A DNA stretch of 64,000 nt, taken from Bremia lactucae. Its lineage: Eukaryota; Oomycota; Peronosporomycetes; Peronosporales; Peronosporaceae. The DNA lies in assembly GCF_004359215.1 (NCBI RefSeq), contig NC_090613.1, positions 1,379,382 through 1,443,381 on the forward strand, read 5' to 3'. Below are positions 52,983 through 64,000 of the stretch, piece by piece (within the stretch, counting starts at the first letter, position 1; the number at the start of each line of letters is the position of its first letter). The notes below the pieces were generated by a model that was given only the letters and a program-made list of their open reading frames with translations, ran no database searches and was not told the origin of the DNA. The position numbers and the translations under genes are program-made.

Positions 52983-54780
52983 TGTAGGCGGGCACGTCTA
53001 TTGGGGACACGCTCTACCTCAGCACACACCTTAGCACAGCGAGGAAGTGGTTCGACCGTCATCTCTTATGTGCAGTGAGGTAGTTGGTGGGCGCCTAAGT
53101 GACCTCACCCGACGAAGTATAAGCCTTAGTTTAAGTGACGTCACGGGAGCAGTAATCGGGCTCCACTTGCGCACTTTCGAACCAGGAAGTAGTTTTCAGT
53201 ATATTTTATATTTCATCGTATAAATATAAAAAAAAATTTAACCGATCATAGATGCCATCTCTGTAGATATGCACTAGTAAGTATTGCGAGCGTCATATTT
53301 TAAATAGCTCGTATCTTGATGACGCTTATCGTCATCACGGATGACTCTAGGCGTCATCCCTTCCAATGTGAGGGCTTATCCGCGTACAGCAATGCCAAAA
53401 CCGGTGCCTCTTCAAGGGATTGCTTCGCTGATGAGAACGCATCATCTTGTTATTTAAACCAAACCCATTCCGCGTCCTTTCAAAGGGGCTTAGTTCGTTT
53501 AGCATAATTCTTGCTGTATTCATGCAAATATTTAGCGAGCCCTAGATATTTGCGCAAATCCTTAACATGTCGTGGGACTGGCTATTCCTTTACTGATTTT
53601 GCCTTGTCTGAGTCTGCTCGTACACCGTGTGTGCCTACGATGCAGCCCAGCACAGGTATCTCGGGGACCTCAATGACTCACTTTTGCAAGTTGACGTACG
53701 ATTGGGTGTCACCCAAAGTTGAGTACCTGATAGTAGCCATCCTTTAAATCCAACGCGGAAGAGATAGTTGGCTTTCCAATGGAATTCAACAAAAAATCTT
53801 TCCCCGAGATTGCCGTCTGGTCGCCGTGTTCAACTTATTGTAAGCATGTATCACTCGCCATCCACCTGTGGCTTTACGCACACAAAAGGTCGGGCTGCAG
53901 TGAGGCGATTTGCTCTCTCACATGTCCCGCCTTAGCTCGCTTGTCGAAGAGCTCATCGATAAATCGACATATTTTTTCGGCGACGGCCATTGCCTGGTCA
54001 CACAATACTTGGTGCCAGGTTCGAGGTCTATTTCGTGCCCGATGCCCCAATCTGCTAGTAGGCGGCTCGGCACTTCTTCTGGGAACACATCGAGATGTTT
54101 CCACAGAAACTAAACGAACGGACTGTCTTTCAAGGCATCCCAGCCTGAGCAGCGAACTGTTTCTTTTTGTCCGTTTCTAAGACGCTCTCGTCCATTGTGG
54201 ACAACAAGCAACAGTCCACCAAGTTATCTCCAGAACTGGTGCGACTACTTCGTGGATCATTCCTTCCTTTAATTCGGCAAGGAACAGTTCCCACGACACA
54301 CGCCAGGAGTTTTACTATCTCCTCGGCAGATTAAAAGACTTGCCGGAGCTCCTCAACTGAGGATGCCTCCGCAATTTTGTCTTTGATGTCCTCAGGCACC
54401 TCGTTCGAAGGTCCGCCCTCTTCAATAGGATCTGATCCAAAGTTCACTCGTTTAGACGTTCCTTTGATCGTCCTAATCTGTCGAGTACTCGTTCTTCGAG
54501 TCATCACGACAGTTGACTGGGAAGCGGGTGCTGTTGCTCTCCTAGCTAACACCCCCCCCTTCAACCACACCAGGCTTAAGGCTCTGTGCCGGTAAATGCG
54601 ACGCTTGACGTCCTGTCTACTGCCACAGGCTTTTGGCTCTGTGCAGGACATTCGGACGCATGACTACTTGTCATCGTCCTTTTCACTACCTCAGTCTCCA
54701 CGAGCTGAATAGGAATTGGTGAAGTTTGACATCCCGTTAACGCACCCTCAACTGTGTTCGACACGACAACAGTTGCATAC
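52983..54780 (-). mobile_element. Second family-B gypsy copy, internally deleted
   Basis: It begins with an LTR (52983 to about 53366; TGTAGGCGGGCACG, 'GTGACGTCACGGGAGCAGTA'). Minus-strand pol remnants then parallel 35.46-36.8 kb: 'ACTTTTGCAAGTTGACGTAC' and 'GATCTGATCCAAAGTTCACT' blocks, and the frame 54331-54651 ('SNEVPEDIKDKIAEASSVEE'). Gag, zinc knuckle and most of RT are missing. Confidence 0.65.
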
Positions 54781-55179
54781 GCCTCTCGCAGGAATACATC
54801 CTATTCGATGTCCTCACTCTACATAAGCACACACCTTGGCAAAGCGAGTAAGCGGTTTGACTGTCTCTTTCATGTGCAGTGAGGATGTTGGTGGACGCCA
54901 AAGCGACCTCACCCAACAAACTAAGTGCCTTAGTTTAAGTGACGTCACGAGAGCGGTAATCCGGCTTTACGTGCGCACTTGTGAACTAGGAACTAGTTTT
55001 CAGACTGATTTATATTTCTTTTCAGTGTCGTCTGTGACGCATCGGACTAATTTCTTCAATATTTTTAATCTAAATCTTAATTCCCTTTTGTGAAAAAAGT
55101 ATTTTAAATAAAATTTTATTTTTATGACTTGAATTTGGTTAATTTCATCTCGAGCCAGCAGGAATTCCTCTGCTGACTC
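54781..55179 (-). mobile_element. Partial family-B LTR and gypsy integrase-tail scrap
   Basis: About 54815-55030 matches the family-B LTR ('GTGACGTCACGAGAGCGGTA', 'ACGTGCGCACTTGTGAACTA') but lacks its first ~20 bases. At 55130-55178 the minus strand encodes a short 'AEEFLLARDE' piece like the integrase tail at 45110. The copia LTR begins at 55180. Confidence 0.5.
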
Positions 55180-55401
55180 TGTTGAAGTAGAACGACTCGT
55201 GATGTTGAAGGAGCGCGACCCATGATGTGAAAGGGCGCGACTTGTGATAAAGGTACGCGACTATCGTAACGGACGAGTATTGACACGAAACCAACGCAGA
55301 AGAAACTGAAAGTAACGGACACAGAGATAACTAGGATTAAAGGCTCAAATACATTTTATTTCTCAATTTACCATCCAAGCCTCAAGCAGCAAACAACAGG
55401 T

Positions 55402-56251
55402 TATGATCCCAAGCGACAACGACTCGACTCCCCACCAGCAAACCCCGGCACGCGACGTCGCCGGGACGGACACTCACGCACAAAACGTGGTTGCTGACCC
55501 GTCCGGGATGCGCGAGGAGACGCGATCGGCTTTGGACGCGTCCGAAGCCCAAGAAAGCTCGCATCAGCCGTATTTCTGATGCGAGCTCTGAGCGAATGGA
55601 CCGGCTTGAAGGACTCCTCGAAGGGATGGCACAGCAACAAGCTCAGTTTGTGGCAAACCAGTTGAAGATGCAAGATCAGATGAGTCGCCGTGCCGATGCT
55701 GCTCCCACGCATCCTTCCGAGCACTTGTTCAATGGTTCAAGGGCGTTCACCGACTTCATCAGAGCGCGGGACCGTCGGATGAGGAGGGGCTCACTAGATG
55801 AGCCCTGCAGAATGCCGTGCCGCCTGTAATGCCATGCATGCCGCCGCCTAATCAGCCGCCGCAGCAAGTAAACCAGAATTAGCCACCGAGATCGTCGCAG
55901 AATTTTGCGCCGCGTGAAGATTATGGGTTAAAGATACCTAAGCCTCGGGACCTGGACTGGCCCGGCTTTGCCAAGTTTACGGGTACGGAGACATACCCAG
56001 GCGTGGGTGCCGACTTCAAGGCGTGGGGTATGCGTTTCCTACAACGACTCGGTGCAGCCCAGCTGATGAGCGGAGGTGATTGGCCAGAAGAGTTTAAGGT
56101 CTTCGCGCAGAGTGGTAAGCTGGATGGAGTGTCACTCAGCTATTACGAGAAGATGCTGCCGGTGTGGTCGTCGGTGTCGAACACACTCGAACACGTCCTG
56201 AACATCATGTTGTTGCTGTACATGACGCCGATTCCATCTACTAAAGAATAG
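55402..56251 (+). pseudogene. Copia gag N-terminal part, frame-broken
   Basis: A 57-residue frame from 55402, a second frame from about 55545 ('SSERMDRLEGLLEGMAQQQA') and a third (56003-56251, 'FKAWGMRFLQRLGAAQLMSG') belong to one gag interrupted by stops and shifts. The third part resembles the UBN2/gag-polypeptide fold of copia elements. Confidence 0.7.
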
Positions 56252-56256
56252 AGCTA

Positions 56257-57291
56257 ATGATAAGCGAGACGGATCAAAACAAGACATGGCCCGAGCACTA
56301 CCAGTACCTTGTGTACGTGGCAGAACGGTCGGGTAACTCGGAGCAGAGTGTGCTAGAATGCTTATGCAAGTGGGCACCCTCGCACATTCAAACCGCGATG
56401 TTAACTCGGATGAACGCGCAACGACCTGATTACCTTGTACAAGCTGCTGAGCTTGTTGCGTTCGCGATTGATTTAGAAATCAGCATGAAGAAGACGAATA
56501 GCGGAGGAGGCCGAGACCGAGCTGTTCGATCAAGCCGCGCGCTAGGAGTTCGCTACCCCGGCGGTGGACGAAGCGTCCAAGGAGGGCGCGAAAGTAAATA
56601 CGTTGCACGGCTTGGAAGCGCCGATTCTCGCAAATGTTATGGCTGCGGCGATGCTGGTCATATTAAGGCCAACTGTCCCAAAAAAAGCGACGCCAATTCG
56701 GTTTCGAGCTGGGTTGCGTTAGCCATTGGGACCGGTACGACAGCTGACTATGACTCGTGGATCCTAGACAGCGGTTTGAGCGTGCACCTTGTGAAAGATG
56801 CGATGATGTTGAAAAACGTGAAGGATTGCGATCATTCATGTCGCGCGGCAAACAAAACGATGGTCCGAGTGACCAAAGTGGGAACGGCCGAGCTGAAGAC
56901 GGCGGTCAATGGAAAAGAGGTTATCGTGGACCTCACCGAGGTCTACTACGCTGAAAACCTTGCTGACAACATCATCAGCTATGGTTTATTTGAGGAACGT
57001 GGTGTGTTCCTCGTGCGAGAAGGCAGCCAAAGTTATGTGGTGCGCCAAGAGGACAAAAGGAAGATATTCGAGGTCTTCCGCCGCAACAATGTCCTGACTA
57101 TTGACGTCATGGGTGAGAGCACAACAGATGCACGAGTACGAAAGGTTAACTTAGCCGTGCAAGAAGGTTTCGAGGGAATAGATGAAGCTGTCACGGATAC
57201 AACCCTGCTGGAGTTGCGCGGAAGACTGGGCCATCTTTCCTACGATACTATCGTACGCAGGCTGACTCGGCAGGTTCAGGTATCCGGTTGA
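56257..57291 (+). pseudogene. Copia gag C-terminus, zinc knuckle, protease and GAG-pre-integrase
   Basis: This 344-residue frame has a knuckle 'CYGCGDAGHIKANC', an aspartic-protease core 'WILDSGLSVHLV' and, near its end, 'LRGRLGHLSYDTIVRRL', the GAG-pre-integrase motif. It is the best preserved piece of this element but ends prematurely before integrase. Confidence 0.85.
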
Positions 57292-57310
57292 CCGACCGAT
57301 CGAGGCCAAA

Positions 57311-58302
57311 TTGTTTGACTTGCGCACAGGGCAAGCAGAGCAAGAACAACCAGTCCAAGAAGGACACAGGAAGAATGCACCGATCAAAAAGCTCGAGGGT
57401 GTTATCGGTAGCGACATCAAGGGACCAATGACTCCGAAGGACCGTCGTAGCAATCGATACCTCATTAACTTCGTCGACTACTCAACGAATTACGTGCGCG
57501 TTTTCGTCGCCAAGAACAAGATTAAGGCGACAGAGAATATTGAGCATTTTTTACTCTATTTTGAGAAGAGATTTAACTGCCGCATTCATGTGTTGCGCAC
57601 GGACGGTGGAAAGAAGTACGTTAACGTCGACCCGTTCAGCAGGTCAGCTGGAGTAAGGCGTCAAATCAGCGAGGCCGATAATCAAGCATCAAATGGAAAA
57701 GCTGAGCGAATGCACAGAACTATCCTAAACATGGCAAGATGTATGCTGTTTGCGAGGCCTACCCCTATTTTTTTTGGGGCGACGCCGTCAAGTATGCAGC
57801 TTACGTATTAAATCGGAGCTCGTGCAGTGCCAACTCGAAGCGGATGTCACCGCTAGAGATGTTGACAGGCAAGATATCTAATCTGGCGGACATGGTGACT
57901 TTCGGCAGCCCATGCTCAACATTCACGGACCCCGAAAAGAAATCGTGGAAGACGAGATCCCAGGTTAGCATGGTCATTGGCAAGAACGATGAGACTAAGG
58001 GTTTCAGGGTGTACCTGCCAAAGGAGAGGACTGTTATTACAACGCAGCACATCCGCAAATTCGAGGCACTTACCAGCGAGCAGAACGTGCAGCTACAGGC
58101 ACAGCTTGAGCGAGAAGACCCTGTGCTGCGGCGCGATGTGTCAGATCTCGACGATGCCGCGAAGCGGAAGGAGCCCGACGCAGTAATTTGCTGCCATCGA
58201 AACGAGCGTCAGCTAAGGCGAAACATGACTCTGTCGGGTCAACAAGAAACGCAGTCAAGTCAAAGAGAAAATTTTCTGAAGAAGAGAAGGAACCTGATGT
58301 GA
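57311..58302 (+). pseudogene. Copia integrase, two overlapping frames
   Basis: Frame 57311-57811 has 'VIGSDIKGPMTPKDRRSNRY' (first catalytic Asp), 'LINFVDYSTNYVRVF', 'VLRTDGGKKYVN' (second Asp) and 'NQASNGKAERMHRTI' (catalytic Glu). Frame 57739-58302 continues with 'AAYVLNRSSC' and 'MSPLEMLTGK'. A shift at about 57750 separates them. Confidence 0.85.
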
Positions 58303-58479
58303 GCAAGAAATACACGGACCTAAAAGAAGCGGAAAGCGGGGTCGAGCTACTACCCGCGGAAGAGCAAACGCGAACTAGGATGCAAACCCGAAATATGGGT
58401 GACAAGCACGTACCAGTGAGTCGAGTGAGAGCGATCAGTCTCAAAGATCCAAAAAAACTATCGTGAGGCGATGGAAGAC

Positions 58480-59965
58480 CCTCGAGTCAAGCAGAGGGAA
58501 GAGGCTATGTGTACGGAGATTGAAGCGTTAGAGCACAACGATACCTGGTAGGTTATTCAAAAACCACGCGATTCCAAGTTGCTGCACAGTAAATGAGTAT
58601 ACAAGCTAAAGGTGCACGCAGACGGTTCTATCGAACGATTCAAGGCAAGGCTTGTGGCGCGCGGAGACGAACAAGTGTATGGTGTTGATTACACCTACAC
58701 CTTCTCAGCTGTGATGGAGATGATATCTGGCAAGGTGATACTTGCTGTGTCAAGGATATAGGGGGTACCTGCACGACACGGCGATGTGCCGAGCACTTAT
58801 GTTAAAGCGGAAAAAGAAGATGACTTGGAAATTCTACTCCATATTCCACAGGGAATGAATATAGATTCCAAGTTGCTACGAAAACATGGCGTGAAGGACC
58901 AGAGGCAGCTCGCACTAAGACTCAAGAAGGTCTATATGGCCTTAAACAGTCGGGCCGGCTGTGGAACATGATGCTTCACGACATCTTAATGTCGCTGGAT
59001 TTCAGTCAGTGTTATACAGACAGTTGTCTCTACATAAAGACTGAGACCGACGGTAAAACCCTCGTGGGGATCTACGTGAACGATGTTCTGGTGACTGGAA
59101 CGGACGTAAAGAAGGTCAACAACTTCTTCAACGACATGCAAGTCATTGAGCTGAAGGATCTCGGCGTGGTAACCAAGTTTCTTGGAATCGCGTTCAATTA
59201 CAGCTCCAAGACCGGATGGGCACTAGATCAAGAAAGCACAATCGACGAGATGCTCGACAAATTTGGACTTTTAGATTCAGGAGCGGTCAGAGTACCAATA
59301 GGTGGAGAAGACGGATACGAAAAAATAACCCTGCTACTGACTGGTGGCAGTGGCTCGCCACAGAGACCGACTGTACAGACGTTTCAGTCGCTGGGGGCAG
59401 TCTGCTGTGGATCGCCCGATGCACACGCCCAGACACAGCGTTTGCTGTACACCGAGTGACGCGGCGTTCGCACGCGCCAAATGAAGGCGATTGGCGTTTG
59501 GCAAAGAAGATAGCCAAGTATCTGAAGGACACAAAGGGACTCAAGTTCATAATGCACGAAGAAAAGGACGCAATCAAGGACGACGGCGTGCTGGTCGAAG
59601 CTTACAGTGACGCCGACTACGCCGCAGATAAAACTGACCGGAAGTCAGTCAGCGGTGGTGTGCTGATGGTGGCCGGAATGGTGGTGAGATGGCTATGCTA
59701 GAAGCAGAAGTGTGTCGCCTTATCAACGATGGAAGCCGAGTTTGTGGCGGCTTCTCAAACCGCTGCTGAAATGATGGGTATCATTGAACTGCTTAAGGAG
59801 ATTGGCGTATCGGTTCAGCCTGGTTCAACATTACATTACATGTTGACAATCAAGCAGCCATCGAGGGCGAGGACACGTCTGGTCGAGCAAAGCACATTGA
59901 TGTGCGATTTAAGTTCGTAAGAGATTTGGAAACAAAAAAGATGCTAAAGGTGCAGTACTGCGAAT
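58480..59965 (+). pseudogene. Copia reverse transcriptase and RNase H fragments
   Basis: RT pieces include 'IERFKARLVARGDEQVYGVD' and 'CLYIKTETDGKTLVGIYVND', where the catalytic Y-V-D-D is Y-V-N-D. RNase H pieces are 'LVEAYSDADYAADKTDRKSV' and 'STMEAEFVAASQTAAEM'. The polyprotein end 'HIDVRFKFVRD' precedes the right LTR. At least four stops or shifts interrupt the region. Confidence 0.85.
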
Positions 59966-60274
59966 CCAAGAGTATGGGCGCGGACATACTGACCATCCCA
60001 GCGCCGCGATTTAGTTAGCTTCGCTGACTTGTGATGCTTTCAGGGTAAGTATGGCCACTCGGGAAGGAGTGTTGAAGTAGAACGACTCGTGGTGTTGAAG
60101 GAGCGCGACCCATGATGTGAAAGGGCGCGACTAGTGATAAAGGTACGCGACTATCGTAGCGGACGAGTAATGACACGAAACCTACGCAGAACAAACTGAA
60201 AGAAACGGACACAGAGATAACTACGATCAAAGGCTCAAATACATTTTAGTTCTCAATTTACCATCCAAGTCTCA

Positions 60275-60675
60275 ATGCGCTTGTGCGCACTGCCAAGAGA
60301 TTCTTTCCTTTACCACGTGCCCCGCGCTTGGTTGAGCGCTTGGAAAAATCAACGCACTCTTTCTTTACATTTTACTTAAAAAGGTTAATATTAAAGGTTA
60401 AAATCGCATTAAATTTCGATTCCTACTTTAACCAATCCTAAAATGCCATCTCCGCAGATAGACCCTAATATGTATTGCGAGCGTATCTTTCTGAATACCT
60501 CGCGTAACGGAGACGCTAGCCGTCATCCGTTAATGAATGCTCTCAGGGACATCACATACACAAGGGTGGGTTCACAATGTGAGCCACACTTAAGTGGTAG
60601 GTACAATTACACCCCTTAAGTAAAGAAAGTTTTATAACGGGGATTGAGTGACATAGGGCAACTTTAGCCCGTTCC
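60275..60675 (-). mobile_element. Distal part of a family-B LTR
   Basis: From about 60410 ('AACCAATCCTAAAATGCC') to 60663 ('CAACTTTAGCCCGTT') it matches 38780-39060. It lies right of the copia element and ends about 20 bp before the stop of the Whirly-like gene, marking the edge of the repeat island. Confidence 0.65.
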
Positions 60676-60680
60676 AAGAC

Positions 60681-61701
60681 TTAAAATGGCCAGTCACCAG
60701 CGGGAGTTCTAGTAGAACTGCGAGACCCGCTGTTCAGTCCCGACGAGTAAGAGTTGCCACCCTGAGTATAGCCACCGCTGGTTCCACCCTCAACATTCCT
60801 ACAAATACGACTCGTGTCAGTCATATGTGTCCGTGATAGCCATCGCATAAGAACAGTCTTACAAAGGCCCTTCGAGAGTAGAGTGAAAACCAAGAAGTCG
60901 AGGTAGGGAGTAGGATAATAGCTCTTTGAATACACGAACTTCGCCCACGTTTAGCGTGACAACGGACTCTCCCTCGTGTTGAATCTTTATTAAAAAGGAT
61001 GGATGGCCATCTGAGTCCGAAGAGTGCGCCATATGCAGCACCTTTACATTTTTATCTTCCTCCGGAGAGTTCATGTTTGGCGAGTGAGTGAGCGACAACT
61101 CTGGAATGCGCGAATCAAGAAGTTCCAGTACATATCCCACCTCCGATGGATTTAAAGCAAAAAACTGCAAACAATTATCAGCTAGATGATTCACTTTGCA
61201 CCAAGAAAAAGCTCTTGAGCCCTTAACCGTTTTGTTTTGGTAGTTGTAGCCAGACTTGGTGGCATCCGCCCACGACAGCAATATAGCTCCCTTTAGCGAA
61301 GCATCCAGTCGACCAATGACAATAAGTTTGACAGAGTATTTAAAGTCAGCACCTGCTTACCGCGCGCTTCGTCTTTAAGTAGTTGCCATTATTGGTGTAT
61401 TGCGGGGCGTTGGGCGTCACCTGGAAGGCAGAGCTGCTGCCGTAAATTGAAAAATTGGGGAATACGCGCTCCGTGGCTAAGCAGCATATTACAAAGTCAG
61501 GTATGAGTGGCACAAGACATTTATCTAAATATAACAAAGTTCGTACAATACAGCGCAAAGCTTTGACGTAGCCCCTGGCTCGCCGTCTTCCGGAGCGATT
61601 TCAGCAGCACCATGAATTATTTGAAATGCTTCTAAGTTGTTAAAGTACGATGTAGCCATAAGTAGAAGCTGAAAAAAACGACGCAGTTTAGTGACTGCCA
61701 T
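60681..61701 (-). CDS. Whirly-like single-strand nucleic-acid-binding protein
   Basis: Best model: exons 61701-61611, 61476-61361, 61290-61228, 61164-60863 and 60798-60681, about 229 residues. The 61165-61227 intron is 63 nt and free of stops, so it looks like coding sequence; without it 'YNYQNKT' joins 'FFALNPSEVGYVLELL', which fits a Whirly domain. Other Whirly-like parts are 'VFPNFSIYGSSSAFQVTPNA', 'GAILLSWADATKSGYNYQ' and 'NVGEVRVFKELLSYSLPRLL'. The tail is Gly/Ser-rich and ends 'GDWPF', recalling the acidic-aromatic tip of bacterial SSB. The N-terminus is basic and could target mitochondria. Whirly and related PUR/MRP folds bind single-stranded DNA or RNA in organelles and nuclei. The first intron (134 nt) is uncertain. 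The fold call is moderate; the role is inference. Confidence 0.6.
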
Positions 61702-62335
61702 CTTGTTTATTGAATAATCTGTACGTAATGCCCGCTGTGCAAGTAACAAAACTACACTTTCAAGTCCTTTGCATCATTCCTAGCGGCGCAATCATGTCGT
61801 GATTCTAAAGCTCGAGTTGCAAGTGACAACGATGACTAGATTCGATACATGGAGCATAGCGGCTTATTAAATATATAATTGATTAAAATTGCAGTGGTGT
61901 TATTGTCTTTCAAACGTTCAGATTGCAGCGACAGCCGAACTTTTGACAATTCTTTAGCTCCTGATCGACAAACTTTGCACGATCTTGGACTCAGTTCACC
62001 ATCCGTGTCCACGTAACATTCGCAGTTGGATCACCGCATTTAGCGTTATCCACTTTGCTGCCGCCTTTCGCTTGCCTCATCTCCGAAAGACACCGAAGCC
62101 TCAGTATTATACAATTCAACAATACCCATTTCGTCTGCGACTGTAGATCGACATTGAGATCGTGCAACGAAATTTGAGTATTCTGCTTACAATTTGGCTT
62201 TCTTCAGGCCATTTGTCTTCGTTAAAAGGCTGAAGAAGTCGAGGCTTGTTAGCATTGTAACTAACGACAAGGAATTCAGCCAATTGGACTAATTTTCTGT
62301 CTTTAACCGAATTTCCAAGTCTGTTTTTCTTAAAT
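61702..62335. other. Divergent intergenic region
   Basis: This 634-bp gap separates two divergent starts and should hold both promoters. No frame, RNA gene or repeat is evident. Confidence 0.35.
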
Positions 62336-64000
62336 ATGGAGCTCCCGCTGGTTCTAAGCGCCGTGCAGGCTCTCTACGGAATGGTGCGTCGTAATCCACA
62401 AACATTTGTGCACGATCTCGATGCTATTTCACTTACTTAATTGATATTTCTGTACTGGGTACGCTCAAATATCATAGGAAGGAGTTGTGCGACAGCGCGA
62501 AGCCAACGAGTTTTTACACACGTTTTCGTCTTCCGATGCCGCTTGGTCAGTATGCTTTCAATTGCTACTGGACGAATCCTTAATGTTGCCACCCGAGACT
62601 CTTTTTTTTGTGGCCAACATGCTCCATACAAAGGTGCGCAAGGAATGGGTACGGGTACCAGTAGAATTGAAGGTCTCTATGACAGCGTCTTTGCAAACGC
62701 TCATTCACGCTTTACGGACTGCAACGCGGCCAGTATTTCACCAAGAGCCATTACTTAGTAAACTCTGTGCGATTTATGCAGTTGTAATGATCTCGTCCCC
62801 GGATGATTGCAGAGGTCTTCTGTCGCAATTGCTGGCTAGTTCCTCGGTTTCTGGAGATGCTGGAGAACTTGCGTTTTTGCTGATCTTTTCTCGCTCTGTA
62901 TGTGAGGAGATGAAGGATGCTGAGCTCGGTTTTGCTGATAATGATGCAATGGAAATGCATCTAAGTGCGCTGAGCGGAGAAATGGTAGCTTTAATTGGTA
63001 AAATCGTGCTTACTCATGAAAATCAAAATGCACGCGTGGCTAGTCTTCATGGAAAAGCTTTACTATCTTTAAAGGTGTGGATTGGACGAGCAGGTCTATC
63101 CCTTGCGTCATTGTTTTCTAAAGACAAAGCTGTGCTTTATGCGCTTTTGAAAGCCCTACAGACCAATTCACCATATTTACGCGTATGTGCTGAGATCTTA
63201 ACAAAACTTATTGGAGTCGCTTCATATCCGATTCCTGCTCACTTAAAAGAGACCTTGTGTTTTGTAGCTCGAGAGCTGCTTAAGACACGAAATACTTGTC
63301 AAAGCGCTGTTGCTACCAAAGAAGATGAAGTGAGCCACGCACTTACAGATGTCGTCTCAGCATTTTGTGAAACATACGCAGATTGGATTATTAAGGAAGA
63401 GTGTCCTCAAGAGTCTCAAGCTCTAGGTGAATTCATGCTGTACCTGGGCTCTCATCCACGCCGGCAAATTGCGTCGCTCACTTTTGAGTTCTGGATGGTC
63501 GTTCAAGATGAATCTGTCGCGAAGCGAGCTCGTTTTTTTCAGCGTGATGCCTTTGTACAGCTTTTTGAAGTCATGCTGAAGCAATGCCAGTTTCCAGGAA
63601 ACGCAAAGGAAATGGATTCATTGGAGCTCGACGACCTCACAGCTTTTCGAAAAGGCCTCCATGGTGTCACGGAAGTTTTCATATCGATTTTTTCGCTTTC
63701 AAAAGAACAATATCTTGCTCATTTACTTTCGCTGCTTGTGTCGACTAGACCGAGTAATTGGCAAAGCGTTGAAGTCGCACTTTTTGCTGTCTCTACAGTT
63801 GCTGATGAAATTAAGAAAAAGCTTTCTAGTCACACCCCAGAGCTGGAGAACTTGATGCTTCAAATAATACCAACTGTTTTGTCAACAACAATCAACACTC
63901 ACTTTCTCGTGATTGTGACAGCCTCTCGGCTGCTGGGTCAATTTAGTGCCTGGATCAATGACAAAGCCTTGGCAGCAGGCGTATTTAATCTGGTGGAAGC
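62336..64000 (+). CDS. Transportin-3/importin-13-like karyopherin, 3' part beyond right edge
   Basis: Exon 1 (62336-62383, 'MELPLVLSAVQALYGM') joins exon 2 (62478 to the edge) across a 94-nt GT..AG intron. The frame is then open to the end, about 523 codons. The N-terminus has the importin-beta pattern: 'AVQALYG', 'QREANEFLHTFSSSDAAWSV', then 'ETLFFVANMLHTKVRKEW', followed by repeated amphipathic helices (HEAT-like). Segments such as 'QESQALGEFMLYLGSHPRRQ', 'IASLTFEFWMVVQDE' and 'SNWQSVEVALFAVSTVADE' match the TNPO3/MTR10/IPO13 branch. These receptors carry SR proteins and other cargo through nuclear pores with Ran. About half the protein is missing at the right edge. Confidence 0.83.

Larger units (their letters stand above)
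55180..60274 (+). mobile_element. Ty1/copia-type LTR retrotransposon, decayed, both LTRs present
   Basis: Left LTR 55180-55384 and right LTR 60070-60274 are both 205 bp, start TGTTGAAGTAG and end CTCA. I count about 11 differences (roughly 5%). A purine-rich tract ('GGGAAGGAG') precedes the right LTR. The internal order gag-protease-integrase-RT-RNase H is that of copia. No matching 5-bp target duplication is seen (GACTC left, ATGCG right), suggesting later rearrangement. Confidence 0.9.

Noticed and set aside
33640..60675. CRISPR array or prokaryotic defence system
   Set aside because: No regularly spaced repeats; introns and gene families show nuclear eukaryotic DNA.

Overview
This window reads as nuclear DNA of a plant-pathogenic oomycete (Peronosporales; a Phytophthora or downy-mildew relative). 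The support is a secreted elicitin-like protein, a Crinkler (CRN)-type effector gene, many short GT..AG introns of about 55-110 nt, compact genes on both strands, and a block of decayed Ty3/gypsy and Ty1/copia LTR retrotransposons. I cannot name the species from sequence alone.

Layout. (1) 1-30.1 kb is a compact, gene-rich left arm: a Mut-7-like 3'-5' exonuclease (cut by the left edge), an elicitin-like protein, a PUB-domain protein, a small unknown protein with a duplicated motif, an ERGIC/PDI5-type thioredoxin fusion, the ALG8 glucosyltransferase, a PTAR1-like prenyltransferase alpha subunit, a RING1-like E3 with a possible RAWUL tail, a PHO88/SND3-like ER protein, glutathione synthetase, a small coiled-coil protein, a 982-residue disordered protein, a small conserved-looking protein, a DHHC palmitoyltransferase, a VTT/DedA (SNARE-associated Golgi) protein and a full-size PDR-type ABCG transporter. 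(2) 30.4-60.66 kb is a repeat island. It has one near-complete but frame-broken CRN gene, at least three CRN-related fragments, two gypsy families (called B and A here), a nested solo LTR, a head-to-head inverted LTR duplication, a perfect 30-bp hairpin and a decayed copia element with both LTRs. (3) 60.68-64.0 kb returns to host genes: a Whirly-like single-strand nucleic-acid-binding protein and the 5' part of a transportin-3/importin-13-like karyopherin (cut by the right edge).

How the genes relate. Several left-arm genes serve the secretory and ER membrane system: ALG8 (N-glycan glucosylation), the ERGIC/PDI fusion (cargo cycling and folding), PHO88/SND3 (ER targeting), the DHHC enzyme and the VTT protein. 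The PUB protein and the RING1-like protein belong to ubiquitin biology. No operon-like arrangement is expected or seen. Gene spacing is often under 100 bp, for example 61 bp between the 3' ends of the PDI fusion and ALG8, and 69 bp between the divergent starts near 20.6 kb. The CRN gene lying in repeats while housekeeping genes lie in tight clusters fits the known two-compartment ('two-speed') genome pattern of these organisms.

Limits. Intron borders were chosen by hand from GT..AG signals, reading phase and protein sense. Family names come from recognised motifs, not searches. Retroelement borders are approximate unless stated.
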